Part shown: one piece after another, positions 1 to 11,674 of the stretch
Layout of the letters: each line of letters begins with the position of its first letter
How positions within the stretch are numbered: position 1 is the stretch's first letter
From: Mesorhizobium sp. RMAD-H1
Lineage (GTDB): Bacteria > Pseudomonadota > Alphaproteobacteria > Rhizobiales > Rhizobiaceae
Assembly: GCF_014191375.1 (NCBI RefSeq)
Contig: NZ_JACHWN010000002.1
Location: forward strand, 496,001 to 560,000
Direction of reading: 5' to 3'
DNA length: 64,000 bases
Translations under genes and position numbers: made by a program
Notes under the pieces: generated by a model
The model's input: the letters and a program-made list of their open reading frames with translations, nothing else
Database searches by the model: none
What the model was told of the DNA's origin: nothing

Positions 1-52
1 CTCCAGCCCCTCCTCCGGCGGTGCAAGGCGGATCCAGTCCGCAGGAGAAGGC

Positions 53-529
53 GTGCACGATCGTTCAAGACCGCCCATTGCTTCCCCGCTAATCACCTTG
101 CCCATGACTTCAGACATCATCCGCTTCGAAACCAAGATCGCCATTGTGGTTCGCGACGATCTCGCGACCTGGCAGAAACTCAACGTCGCCAGCTTCCTGG
201 CCGGCGGCATTGCCGGATCATATCCTGAACTCATCGGCGAGCGCTATGGCGATGCATCGGGAAAGGATTACGGCCCGCTCATCCGCCAGCCGATCCTGAT
301 CTTCGCCGCAAGCGGCGACGAGATGAAAAGGGTGCTCGACCGCGCCACGGACCGGGGCGTGACACCCTCGATCTATACGCGGGAGCTGTTCTCGACCGGC
401 AACGACCGGGACAACCGCGCCGCGGTCGCCGCCTTTCCCACCGACGCGCTCGATCTCGTCGGCCTCGGGCTGCATGCCGAGCGCAAGATCGTCGACAAGG
501 TCATCAGGGGGCTGTCGCTGCACCCGTGA
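53..529 (+). CDS. DUF2000 family protein
   Basis: This 158-residue protein resembles the DUF2000 family, whose biochemical function is unknown. The family-like core begins near residue 21 with FETKIAIVVRDDL and continues through a Gly-rich segment (AGGIAGSYPELIGERYG). The GTG start at 53 is chosen because an AGGAG ribosome-binding site lies about 7 nt upstream; an ATG at 104 would give a shorter protein that still keeps the whole domain, so the start is uncertain. The stop overlaps a GTG in the next gene, but that cupin gene more likely starts at 544, so the two genes probably form a tightly packed pair. Confidence 0.75.
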   Translation: MHDRSRPPIASPLITLPMTSDIIRFETKIAIVVRDDLATWQKLNVASFLAGGIAGSYPELIGERYGDASGKDYGPLIRQPILIFAASGDEMKRVLDRATDRGVTPSIYTRELFSTGNDRDNRAAVAAFPTDALDLVGLGLHAERKIVDKVIRGLSLHP

Positions 530-543
530 ACGAGGAGACCGCC

Positions 544-945
544 ATGCATCATACCAGCCGGCTCGCCGCCGAATTCGAGGCCATCGACAAATACTGGTCG
601 CCGCGCGTCATCGCTGCGGCCAATGGCCAATATGTCAAGATCGCCAAGGTCATGGGCGATTTCGTCTGGCACAGCCATGCCGGGGAGGATGAATTCTTTC
701 TTGTCCACCGCGGCACCTTCGTCCTGCGCTATCGCGACGGCAGCCGGACCGTCCTCAAGGCAGGCGATTTCCACGTCGTGCCGCGCGGGGTCGAGCATTT
801 TCCCTCGGCGCCGGAGGAAACCTGGATCCTCTTCGTGGAGCCGGCGCAGACGAAGCATGCCGGCGATACCGAAACGGAACGGACAAGGTCGATCGAGGAG
901 CAGACTGCGCATCTGCGGCGCGAAACCTCCGGGATCGAGGGATGA
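544..945 (+). CDS. Cupin domain protein
   Basis: A 133-residue small cupin. The metal-binding cupin motif 1 is visible as HSHAGEDEFFLVHRG, and motif 2 as GDFHVVPRGVEHFP, so His/Glu ligands for a metal appear intact. Substrate and reaction cannot be deduced; small single-domain cupins range from isomerases to binding proteins. The ATG at 544 is preferred because GAGGAGA lies 6-8 nt upstream, over a GTG at 526 that overlaps the upstream stop. It probably forms an operon with the DUF2000 gene. Its stop lies just before the 3' end of the convergent rnpB gene. Confidence 0.8.
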   Translation: MHHTSRLAAEFEAIDKYWSPRVIAAANGQYVKIAKVMGDFVWHSHAGEDEFFLVHRGTFVLRYRDGSRTVLKAGDFHVVPRGVEHFPSAPEETWILFVEPAQTKHAGDTETERTRSIEEQTAHLRRETSGIEG

Positions 946-948
946 AAT

Positions 949-1432
949 GTCAGTTGGCCTGTAAGCCGGGTTCTGTATGGCCGGGCTTTCGCCCGACGTG
1001 GCAGCCATTCATCTGGGACGGATGTCGCCACCCGCCTCTTGCAACCTACCCGGACGGCTGATCCGGAAGCGGATCGCCGGGTTTTCACCCGACACGCCGT
1101 CCCTATTCGGTCTTGCTCCCGGTGGGGTTTACCGTGCCGTCGCCGTTGCCGGAGACGCGGTGGGCTCTTACCCCACCCTTTCACCCTTACCCCGTCATCC
1201 CTTGCGCCCGGCCCTGCTGGAGCATGGTCCCGAAAAGCTGACAGACTTTTCGGAGATCATGCGTCCCAAAAAGACGCGGCGCAACGGAAGACGGGGCGGT
1301 CTGCTTTCTGTGGCACTTTCCCTGGGGTCGCCCCCGCCGGGCATTACCCGGCACCGTGCTTCCCTGGAGCCCGGACTTTCCTCACCCGCCGCCTTTCGGC
1401 ATATGACAGGCGCGGCTGCCCGGCCAACTGAC
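949..1432 (-). ncRNA. rnpB: RNase P RNA (class A)
   Basis: This is the catalytic RNA of ribonuclease P, which matures tRNA 5' ends. Reading the minus strand, the hallmark segments occur in order: the P4/CR-I segment GAGGAAAGTCCGGGCTCC, ACAGAAAGCAGACC, GGTAAGGGTGAAAGGGTG, AGATGAATGGCTGCCAC and the 3' segment ACAGAACCCGGCTTACAGG. The ends pair as P1: GTCAGTTGGCC at the 5' end with GGCCAACTGAC at the 3' end. These limits give about 484 nt, longer than the roughly 400 nt usual for this class. The surplus lies in the P12 region, which contains a repeat-like palindrome at about 1220-1262 (separate entry). Confidence 0.96.
1220..1262. repeat. REP-like palindrome inside rnpB P12
   Basis: An imperfect palindrome with arms GCATGGTCCCGAAAAG and CTTTTCGGAGATCATGC. 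It matches the look of the GCATGAT...CCGAAAAG palindromes scattered through rhizobial intergenic regions. Here it lies in the variable P12 domain of RNase P RNA, where an extra hairpin should be tolerated. Confidence 0.65.
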
Positions 1433-1438
1433 ACCCCG

Positions 1439-1468
1439 TATAAAGGTGCTTCGCGCCCAAAACGCAAG
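1439..1468 (-). promoter_or_regulatory. Candidate rnpB promoter
   Basis: On the minus strand a -35-like CTTGCG (1463-1468) and a -10-like TTTATA (1439-1444) are separated by 18 bp and lie just upstream of the predicted RNA 5' end. The match to the alphaproteobacterial housekeeping consensus is only moderate. Confidence 0.45.
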
Positions 1469-1469
1469 A

Positions 1470-1540
1470 GCAAGTCCAGGAAAAGTGCGAAGCGGCTTTC
1501 CGTCCGATCCGAAGTTGCTTCATGGTCGAAAACCGCCTTT
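1470..1540. repeat. Rhizobial REP-like element upstream of rnpB
   Basis: The segment contains AGGAAAAGTGCGAAGCGGC followed by TTTCCGTCCGATCCGAAGTTGC, a sequence style typical of dispersed palindromic elements in rhizobial intergenic DNA (family recognised from memory). It abuts the candidate rnpB promoter. The remaining stretch to 1680 holds a second partial copy (TAGAGCATTTGCAGTCCGGAG near 1652) and no gene. Confidence 0.55.
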
Positions 1541-1680
1541 GGGGCGCTATGCGGCATCGGGCAGGCATTGCGGCGGCCTGACCTCCGCTTTGAACGCAAG
1601 AATCGGATCGCGAAACGTGAACCGGGATCATACGCTGCTCCAGGCTCGGCTAGAGCATTTGCAGTCCGGAGTTCATTTAC

Positions 1681-2106
1681 ATGACCATAAAAACCCACGA
1701 TCAAAATACCGCCATGCAGCTCTTGGAGCGCATGTTCGAAGTTGAGATGAAATTTCTCAAGTCAGATACGAAAGACGTCAAAATGCTCGCTGCTGCCTTC
1801 CATAACGATGTCGTGGTGCATGAACCCGCATCGCTTCCCTATGCAGGTGACTGGCAGGGGCTGGAAGGGATCGGTGCTCTGCTCCGCAAAATGGGCGAGA
1901 TATGGAGCAACGTTGAGGTGGAGGACCTTGCGGCTGCGCGTACAGGCGATACCGTCTTCATGACCTGTACGCTGCATCTCGTTTCCCGGGCCAGGGGCAC
2001 CGTCATCAAACAACCTTTCGCCGAAGTTCTTCGGTTCCGGAACGGTCTTCTGCTTGATGGCACACCGTTTTACTACGATACATGCGAGCTCGCCGCCGCT
2101 GTCTGA
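1681..2106 (+). CDS. NTF2-like (SnoaL-type) protein
   Basis: A 141-residue protein with the pattern of an NTF2-like / SnoaL fold: an N-terminal helix, a segment describing a small alpha+beta cone (AAFHNDVVVHEPASLPYAGDW), and C-terminal strands (LRFRNGLLLDGTPFYYDT). Members are often small isomerases, hydrolases or ligand-binding proteins; nothing here fixes the function. The start is ATG with GGAG about 9 nt upstream. A strong bidirectional terminator follows at 2159. Confidence 0.65.
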   Translation: MTIKTHDQNTAMQLLERMFEVEMKFLKSDTKDVKMLAAAFHNDVVVHEPASLPYAGDWQGLEGIGALLRKMGEIWSNVEVEDLAAARTGDTVFMTCTLHLVSRARGTVIKQPFAEVLRFRNGLLLDGTPFYYDTCELAAAV

Positions 2107-2158
2107 CAGTCATCTTACATTCAGTGCGAAGCGGGTTTTGTCCAGACTCGCGGCAATG

Positions 2159-2186
2159 AAAAAGCCGGGCGAGAGCCCGGCTTTTT
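2159..2186. terminator. Bidirectional intrinsic terminator
   Basis: Perfect hairpin AAAAAGCCGGG / CCCGGCTTTTT with a short loop and T-runs on both strands. It sits between the convergent NTF2-like gene and the SLT transglycosylase gene. Confidence 0.9.
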
Positions 2187-2209
2187 GAGGCATTTTGTTT
2201 ATTTTTCGT

Positions 2210-2968
2210 TCAGAACGAGCGCATGTAGACCTTCACCTTGCTGCAATAGTTCGCAGAGATCGGGTTCATGCGGGTGGCGCCATGGCCGGCATTGTATTTC
2301 AGGATCGTGCCGCAGGTCGTGCCGCCGCTGAGCTTGCGCGCCATGGCAAGATATTTCATGCCGTACTGCACATTGGTGGCGGGATCGTAGAGCCCCTTGG
2401 CCGAACCGGTATAGCCGAGGCCCCGCGCCGTCGAAAGCTTGAGCTGCATCAGGCCGATCTCGCCCGCCGCGCCCCGCGCATCGGCCCGATAGCCGCTTTC
2501 GTGGCGGACCACCGCATGGGCGAGCGACGCCGGTACGCCATAGGTGGCGGCATAGCGGTTGATGATGCTGGCATAAGGCGTGCCGCCCTGCCGCGACGTC
2601 GTGACCTTGGCGGTAACAGCCTTTTTGGAAACATTTTTCCTGGAAACGACCTTGACCGTCTCCTTCTGGGAAACGGCTTTGGCCGTCTTCTTCCTGGAAA
2701 CGACTTTGGCCGTTTTCTTTCTGCTGGTCGCCTTCACGACCTTCTTCTTGGCGGGCGCCGCCTTGCGGGCCGTATGGCGCTTCTTATCGCCGGTTTTCGC
2801 TTCGGCTTTGGCAGCTTCCGCGGCCTCCGCCGCCGCTGCCTCTCTCTTTGCCTTCAAAATTGCGGCAATGCTCGTTTTCTCGATTGCCGGAGCACTGTAG
2901 GCCACATTCGAGCCAAGCAATCCCATTGCGCCGACGAGGGCGCACACAACACTAAATTTTTTACTCAT
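2210..2968 (-). CDS. Lytic transglycosylase, SLT domain
   Basis: A 252-residue secreted murein transglycosylase. Residues 1-26 form a signal peptide (MSKKFSVVCALVGAMGLLG...). Residues about 30-130 are Ala/Lys rich and include several degenerate repeats of the type VSRKKTAK, probably a flexible, cationic wall-binding linker. The C-terminal SLT domain carries the catalytic-glutamate motif HAVVRHESGY, then GEIGLMQL and the Tyr/Asn segment LKYNAGHG. It would cleave the glycan strand, leaving 1,6-anhydro-MurNAc ends, in the periplasm. Neighbouring genes include another wall enzyme (AmiD-type amidase). Confidence 0.87.
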   Translation of the reverse strand: MSKKFSVVCALVGAMGLLGSNVAYSAPAIEKTSIAAILKAKREAAAAEAAEAAKAEAKTGDKKRHTARKAAPAKKKVVKATSRKKTAKVVSRKKTAKAVSQKETVKVVSRKNVSKKAVTAKVTTSRQGGTPYASIINRYAATYGVPASLAHAVVRHESGYRADARGAAGEIGLMQLKLSTARGLGYTGSAKGLYDPATNVQYGMKYLAMARKLSGGTTCGTILKYNAGHGATRMNPISANYCSKVKVYMRSF

Positions 2969-3207
2969 ACCCTAACCGTTTGATTTGTTTCTTATAGGGG
3001 GCCGCCCCTCTGGTGAGGAAATCCCGGCCCGGTCTTTGCCCCTATGCGAGACGGCAGATCACAGCACCGCCTCAGGAAACATGGCTGTTGATCTGACGGC
3101 GAAATGCAGCCGAAGATTGGTTCGGAAAATAACTTTATATTAACGATTGCAACAAAATGCCCCGATCGCAACGATCGGAAACCGGAAAATCTTTATTTAT
3201 GAAGGAT

Positions 3208-3987
3208 TTAGCTTACGGATACCGGAAGCGACGAAAGCAGCCGATGCAGCGTTTCGATCGTCGAAACATCCGCGACACCGTCAACTTTTTGGGAGCGAAA
3301 ATGTCGTTGGAAGCCCTTTATGGCCGCTTCCGTCTCCGTTCCGAACACACCGTCGATCGGCACCTGATAGCCGTAAAGCGCCAGCATCGACTGCAGCGCT
3401 TCCACCGGCTGACCACGGTCGCCGAGGGCGAGAAAGCGCCCTCCCCGGATCGGCGCCGGCTCCACCCAATGGCCGATGCCGGCACGATGGAGCCGCTCCC
3501 ACGGAAACTTCTCGCCCGGATCTATCTTGCGCGAGGGCGCGATGTCCGAATGCGCCAGAACCCGTTCAGGGCGGATGGAGTGGCGCGCGCAGATATCCAG
3601 GCAAAGGGCTGTCACCCCCTCGATCTGCGCATCCGGAAAATCCGGAAAATCGCCGTGCGGGCCCTGATTGACGATCTCGATGCCGATCGAGCAGGAATTG
3701 ATGTCGGTCTCCCCCTGCCAGAAACTTTTCCCGGCATGCCAGGCGCGCTCGCCCTCGGGGACCATCTGCACGATGCGTCCGTCCTCATGCACGACGTAAT
3801 GCGCCGAGACCTCGCTCTCCGGACTTGCGAGCAGCGCCTCCGCCGCCTCGCCGTTTTCCATGCCCGTATAGTGCAGGATCAGCGTGGTGACGCGCTTGCC
3901 GTCCCGGCGCGGGCCGAAATTGGGTGAAGGGCGAACGAGCGCCCCCTCATGGTCGGGGGCGAAAACGCCGGCTTCGATCTCGCTCAT
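3208..3987 (-). CDS. N-acetylmuramoyl-L-alanine amidase with peptidoglycan-binding domain
   Basis: A 259-residue AmiD/AmpD-type zinc amidase. The Amidase_2 domain spans about residues 20-165, with candidate zinc ligands in LILHYTGM, VLAHSDIAP and KIDPGEKFPW. A PG_binding_1 domain follows (GDRGQPVEALQSMLALYGY ... GVFGTETEAAIKGFQ). No obvious signal peptide is seen, so the enzyme may be cytoplasmic (muropeptide recycling) or exported by an unrecognised route. The start codon overlaps the stop of the upstream J-domain gene (ATGA), indicating translational coupling. Confidence 0.9.
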   Translation of the reverse strand: MSEIEAGVFAPDHEGALVRPSPNFGPRRDGKRVTTLILHYTGMENGEAAEALLASPESEVSAHYVVHEDGRIVQMVPEGERAWHAGKSFWQGETDINSCSIGIEIVNQGPHGDFPDFPDAQIEGVTALCLDICARHSIRPERVLAHSDIAPSRKIDPGEKFPWERLHRAGIGHWVEPAPIRGGRFLALGDRGQPVEALQSMLALYGYQVPIDGVFGTETEAAIKGFQRHFRSQKVDGVADVSTIETLHRLLSSLPVSVS

Positions 3988-4694
3988 GCGGCCTTCAGTT
4001 CCCTCTCGAGCTTCTCCCAGGCGCCGTTGATCGCGGCGATGCGGTCGTTGGCGATCGTCAGGAACTCGTTGGGCACGCCGCGCGCGGCCAGCTTGTCCGG
4101 ATGATTCTCGGCGGCGAGCTGACGATACCGCCTGCGCGCCTCCTCGAAGCTCGCCCCGCGCGGCAGCCCGAGGATGACATAGGGGTCGGCTTCGCCGAGA
4201 TCGATATGCCGCGCGACGATGGCCTGGAAGTGCGCTTCGTCGAAACCGAATATTTCGCCGACCCGCGTCAGGAACGCCAATTCCTTCTCATGCACATAGT
4301 CATCGGCCTTGGCGATATGGAAGAGGCCGTCGAGGATGTCCTCGAGGCACTTGCAGTTCGGATGCCCCGATCCGCAGAGCGAGGCCATCTGCGCCGCATA
4401 GCTCTCGTAGCCCGCGGTATCCTGCTTCGCCAGGTTGTAGAGGCGGGCGACATGGGCGCGTTCCGATTCCGGAATGGAGAATATCTGCTGGAAGGCCCGG
4501 ATCTCCTTGTCGGTGACGATGCCGTCGGCCTTCGCCATCTTGGCCGAAAGCGCGATCATGGCAATGGAGAAGGCCACGCGCCTGCGGGTTTCCGGATCGC
4601 CTTCGAAGGCCGTGCGCACGGCTTCGACCACGCTCGTCAGAGCGTTCGACGCCACATTGGCCACGAAATCACCGACACGGACCCAGATCGACAT
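3984..4694 (-). CDS. TerB-J-domain protein (DjlA-like co-chaperone)
   Basis: A 236-residue protein with an N-terminal TerB-like helical domain (about residues 40-150, including KADGIVTDKEIRAFQQIF and KADDYVHEKELAFLTR) and a C-terminal J domain (about residues 168-236) with the obligatory HPD tripeptide in AAENHPDKLA. This architecture matches DjlA-type Hsp70 co-chaperones. The N-terminus lacks a clear transmembrane segment, unlike enterobacterial DjlA. It is translationally coupled to the downstream amidase gene, so the two are probably co-expressed. Confidence 0.88.
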   Translation of the reverse strand: MSIWVRVGDFVANVASNALTSVVEAVRTAFEGDPETRRRVAFSIAMIALSAKMAKADGIVTDKEIRAFQQIFSIPESERAHVARLYNLAKQDTAGYESYAAQMASLCGSGHPNCKCLEDILDGLFHIAKADDYVHEKELAFLTRVGEIFGFDEAHFQAIVARHIDLGEADPYVILGLPRGASFEEARRRYRQLAAENHPDKLAARGVPNEFLTIANDRIAAINGAWEKLERELKAA

Positions 4695-4831
4695 GCTGGC
4701 CTTCTAACCGCAAAGTGAGGAAATGGCGAGAGGCCGAAGCAATCGCCGGGAAGGTAAATCATAGAATATATCGGAAAAAAGAAGAAACCACTTTCCGCCC
4801 GGATTGCGAAAAGGACCATGCATGAAACGAA

Positions 4832-4854
4832 ACGGCCGGTGCTGGACCGGCCGT
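4832..4854 (-). terminator. Terminator of the lipoprotein gene at 4936
   Basis: GC-rich hairpin ACGGCCGGT / ACCGGCCGT, followed on the minus strand by TTCGTTTC. It lies downstream of the minus-strand lipoprotein gene. Confidence 0.75.
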
Positions 4855-4935
4855 GACGTTTCCGCATCTGGCATGGCATGCTGGCCGGGCATGGTGTTGC
4901 CGGCCCGGGGCATGGCCTGCACCAGCACGCGTGCC

Positions 4936-5277
4936 TTATTGCACGCCGAGCGCCTTCTGGGCAGCGGCAGCTGCCGCATTGCCCGCCTGCTGCACCAGCA
5001 TATCGCTCTGGCCCGCGGCTTTCGCCGCTGCTTCCGCCGCGCTGCGGGCTTCGTTCACCGCCGCCGTCTTCTGGGCAGGTGACATGGAGCTCGCCATCTG
5101 TTCCAGGCTCTTGGTCACCTCGGCGGCAATCGCTTCCGGTGTTTTCGCGCCCGCAGCCGGAACCGCTGCCGTTGTTGCGTTCTGGTCCGCCGCGGTGCTG
5201 GCGGCCTGCTCGCTCTCGCTGCAGCCAGCAAGAACAGTCATGGAAAGTGCTGCAATCGCAAAAATGAACTTCTTCAT
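4936..5277 (-). CDS. Small Ala-rich lipoprotein, function unknown
   Basis: A 113-residue predicted lipoprotein. The signal peptide MKKFIFAIAALSMTVLAGC ends in a lipobox (LAGC), giving an acylated Cys19. The mature part is dominated by Ala, Gln, Lys and Glu with helical periodicity (KTPEAIAAEVTKSLEQMASS, NEARSAAEAAAKAAG), suggesting one or two amphipathic helices. The internal ATG is chosen as start because the signal peptide begins there and AAGGG precedes it; longer frames to 5319 lack support. No family was recognised. Confidence 0.7.
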   Translation of the reverse strand: MKKFIFAIAALSMTVLAGCSESEQAASTAADQNATTAAVPAAGAKTPEAIAAEVTKSLEQMASSMSPAQKTAAVNEARSAAEAAAKAAGQSDMLVQQAGNAAAAAAQKALGVQ

Positions 5278-5476
5278 AAGATAACCCTTTCTGGGAGGTA
5301 GGATTCGCCTGCAGCACAATCATTCATACAAATATTAAGAAAAACACTCAGTCATTACTTCCAATTTTTCATATTTTATCGGAAATATCAGGAATAAACC
5401 TTGAAATTCGCGAATATTCGGCGATCTTTACATATAAACTTTTATAACGGACAGAAACATCAGCGTTATACAAGAA

Positions 5477-5530
5477 AGCGGCCCGGCAAAGCCGGACCGC
5501 TTCCATCTCGGGCCGGTTCGAAAACCGGCC
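5477..5530 (-). terminator. Tandem terminator hairpins after the small lipoprotein gene
   Basis: Two consecutive hairpins are seen: AAGCGGCCCGGC / GCCGGACCGCTT (5477-5502) and GGCCGGTT / AACCGGCC (5511-5530). The first is followed by a T-containing stretch on the minus strand, the direction of the upstream lipoprotein gene. Confidence 0.6.
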
Positions 5531-5553
5531 TGTGCCGCATCTCCTGCGGGCGT

Positions 5554-5778
5554 TTACTGGTTAGGCGCCGTCGTACCCTGGCCCGTACCGGGCGTCGTGC
5601 CGGGCTGCGCCGGAGTCGTCTCATTGGCCGGAGGCGTCATGTTCTGCTCCGTATTGGGCTGTGTCGCCGGCGCCTGGTCCGGCTGGGTAGCGTTTGTCGT
5701 GGTGTTGTCGGTATCGCTGCACGCAGCCAGCCCCATAACCGAGAGAGCGGCGATCGATGCGATCAGAACTTTTTTCAT
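5554..5778 (-). CDS. Short Thr/Pro/Gln-rich lipoprotein
   Basis: A 74-residue predicted lipoprotein with signal peptide MKKVLIASIAALSVMGLAAC and a lipobox (LAAC) at Cys20. The whole mature chain is low complexity, rich in Thr, Pro, Gln, Asn and Gly, with the repeated idea of PATQPNTEQN / AQPGTTPGTG, and is almost certainly disordered. An AGGAGA ribosome-binding site precedes the ATG. The function is unknown; such tails are typical of small outer-membrane-anchored proteins in rhizobia. Confidence 0.72.
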   Translation of the reverse strand: MKKVLIASIAALSVMGLAACSDTDNTTTNATQPDQAPATQPNTEQNMTPPANETTPAQPGTTPGTGQGTTAPNQ

Positions 5779-5977
5779 CAGTCTTCTCCTTCATCCGAGA
5801 TAACCCCGCCAGATGGGCGAAGCTAACGTCACAGCAAAAAACGGGCGGACTGATGAAAGGTTCTCTCAACTTCTCTTTCAGGCCGTTACACATGCGCAAC
5901 CTGCCCCGGCGTTGACGAACCCGCCTCCGGCGGATACCCGATTGGGTCGAAGCGACAGCTAAAGACAGGGAGCAGCC

Positions 5978-9724
<3,747 letters not shown>

Positions 9725-9883
9725 CTGGACGGTCTTTACGCGAAATCATTGTAAAAGAGGCCGTTTTCTGGGATAATGCGTGCAGTGCGTACGAACACCC
9801 GTTGAGGAGTTCGAGACGTATCACGCGCAAGCTCCTCACGGGCATCCGGTTACGCATAACCGTAGCCTGAAGGAGATTTTCTC

Positions 9884-10258
9884 ATGGCAACCACCAATGA
9901 TATGGGCCGCATGGGGCTGATGCAGCACCGTAGCTGGGAGGATATCGCCATGATGGCTCTGGGAGCCATCGTCTTCCTGTCGCCGTTCTTCTATCCCTTG
10001 GGCGGCAACGTGGCCATCGTCCTCAGCGCCGTGATCGCCGGCGCCGTCATCATGGCGGTCGGCATCATGGAAATGGTATCGCTCCGCCGCTGGGAGGAGA
10101 TGCTGGCATTCCTCGCCGGCCTGTGGATGATCATCGCGCCCTATGCTCTGAGCTATATGGGCCCGCTGCGCACCTGGCATGTCGCGCTCGGCCTCGTCGT
10201 TGCACTCCTCGCCGCCTTCCAGATGTGGCAGGACCGCAACCGCCGCTTCGACACGTAA
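9884..10258 (+). CDS. SPW-repeat membrane protein
   Basis: A 124-residue inner-membrane protein with four hydrophobic segments arranged as two tandem halves, each starting with an aromatic-acidic cap (SWEDIAMMALGAIVFLSP and RRWEEMLAFLAGLWMIIAP). This duplication is the mark of the SPW repeat family, whose function is unknown. GAAGGAGA provides a strong ribosome-binding site 6-8 nt before the ATG. It appears monocistronic, with a hairpin terminator at 10281. Confidence 0.8.
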   Translation: MATTNDMGRMGLMQHRSWEDIAMMALGAIVFLSPFFYPLGGNVAIVLSAVIAGAVIMAVGIMEMVSLRRWEEMLAFLAGLWMIIAPYALSYMGPLRTWHVALGLVVALLAAFQMWQDRNRRFDT

Positions 10259-10280
10259 GATCGCGACGCCGCCGAAATCC

Positions 10281-10305
10281 ACCGCCGGAGCCCCGCTCCG
10301 GCGGT
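10281..10305 (+). terminator. Terminator after SPW gene
   Basis: Strong stem ACCGCCGGAG / CTCCGGCGGT with a short loop followed by TTGCTT. It isolates the SPW gene from btaA. Confidence 0.8.
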
Positions 10306-10349
10306 TTGCTTCCTCAGAAACCTGTTTATCCGGCCCGACATGAGCCCCT

Positions 10350-10378
10350 TCGTCACGGGGCTGTTACATGCCGGTGAT
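10350..10378 (+). promoter_or_regulatory. Candidate Pho box upstream of btaA
   Basis: Three heptamers spaced exactly 11 bp apart are seen: TCGTCAC (10350), CTGTTAC (10361) and CGGTGAT (10372), each matching the rhizobial PhoB half-site CTGTCAT at 4-5 of 7 positions. Phosphate-starvation induction of btaAB is established in Sinorhizobium meliloti, which makes the weak match more credible. The box ends about 40 nt before the btaA start codon. Confidence 0.55.
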
Positions 10379-10416
10379 ACGCGGGGCGAACTCTTTCCCA
10401 GGAAGGGATTCGTGCC

Positions 10417-11673
10417 ATGTCCGCAATCAGGTCGAAGACGAAGCAAGCCGCCCCGCGCAATGAAAAGGTGAAAAGCGCCGTACAGCGCAATTCGCTGTTC
10501 TCGAAAGCGGGGATATCGGAACGGCTCTTCGCCCATCTGTTCAAGGGGCTGGTCTACCCGCAGATCTGGGAAGACCCGGAAGTCGACATGGAGGCGCTTC
10601 AAATCGGCCCCGGCCACCGTATCGTCACCATCGCGTCGGGCGGCTGCAACGCGCTCTCCTATCTGACCGCCGATCCGGCAAGCGTCGAGGCCGTCGATTT
10701 GAACCAGGCGCATGTGGCCTTCAACCGGCTGAAACTCGCCGCGCTTGCCCATCTGCCCAATTATGACGCCTTCTACCGCTTCTATGGCACCGCCGACGAC
10801 AAAGCCAATCTCAAGGCCTATGAGCGGTTCATCCGCCCGCATCTCGACCCGCAGAGCCGCGCCTATTGGGAAAAGCGGATGCTCTCCGGGCGCCGCCGCA
10901 TCTCCATCTTCTGGCGCGATCTCTACCGCCACGGCCTGCTCGGCATCTTCATCGGCATGGGCCACCGCGTCGCCCGCCTCTACGGCATCGACCCGCGCGA
11001 TATCCTTAAAAGCCGCACTCTCGAGGAACAGCGCACCTTCTTCGACACAGCGCTTGCGCCTCTCTTCGACAAGCGCATGATCCGCTGGGCGACGGCGCGC
11101 AAATCCTCGCTGTTCGGCCTCGGCATCCCGCCGCAGCAATATGATGCGCTGGCAACCGCCGGCAATGGCGACATGGCCGCCATCCTGCGCGGCCGGCTGG
11201 AGAAGCTCGCCTGCGGCTTTCCGCTCAACGAGAACTATTTCGCCTGGCAGGCCTTCGGCCGCGGCTATAGCAGCGATGCCGAGACCGGCCCGCTGCCGCC
11301 CTATCTCTCCCGCGCCAACTTTGACAGAGTGCGCGCCCGCGTCGCCCGCATGAGCGTCGTCAACGCCTCCTATACGGAATTCCTTGCCGCCAAGCCCGAT
11401 GCCTCGGTCGACCGTTTCATCCTGCTCGACGCGCAGGACTGGATGAACGATACGCAGTTGAACGATCTCTGGCGCGAGATCACCCGCACCGCCGCACCGG
11501 GGGCGCGCGTCATCTTCCGTACCGCCGCCGAGCCGAGCCTGCTGCCCGGCCGCGTTGTTTCAGCCATTCTGGACCGCTGGGACTATCGCGAGGAACAGTC
11601 TCGTGCGCTGCACGCCCGCGACCGCTCCTCGATCTATGGCGGCTTCCATCTCTATTGCCTGAAGGACGCCTGA
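10417..11673 (+). CDS. btaA: S-adenosylmethionine:diacylglycerol 3-amino-3-carboxypropyl transferase
   Basis: A 418-residue DUF3419-family enzyme that moves the aminocarboxypropyl group of SAM onto diacylglycerol, giving diacylglyceryl homoserine, the first step in betaine lipid (DGTS) synthesis. Visible features are the SAM-binding segment TIASGGCNALSYL (about residue 70) followed by the acidic VEAVDLNQAHVAF, and a C-terminal second Rossmann-like segment FILLDAQDWMND. The length is usual for BtaA. The next gene (btaB) starts 2 nt after the stop. A phosphate-control site is proposed upstream. Confidence 0.93.
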   Translation: MSAIRSKTKQAAPRNEKVKSAVQRNSLFSKAGISERLFAHLFKGLVYPQIWEDPEVDMEALQIGPGHRIVTIASGGCNALSYLTADPASVEAVDLNQAHVAFNRLKLAALAHLPNYDAFYRFYGTADDKANLKAYERFIRPHLDPQSRAYWEKRMLSGRRRISIFWRDLYRHGLLGIFIGMGHRVARLYGIDPRDILKSRTLEEQRTFFDTALAPLFDKRMIRWATARKSSLFGLGIPPQQYDALATAGNGDMAAILRGRLEKLACGFPLNENYFAWQAFGRGYSSDAETGPLPPYLSRANFDRVRARVARMSVVNASYTEFLAAKPDASVDRFILLDAQDWMNDTQLNDLWREITRTAAPGARVIFRTAAEPSLLPGRVVSAILDRWDYREEQSRALHARDRSSIYGGFHLYCLKDA

Positions 11674-11674
11674 C

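Noticed and set aside
2600-2760. CRISPR-like array
   Set aside because: The short similar units encode the Lys-rich protein linker, with no constant repeats or spacers.
5401-5826. 141-codon plus-strand frame over the short lipoprotein gene
   Set aside because: It is Arg-rich and antisense to a gene with a clear lipobox signal and ribosome-binding site.
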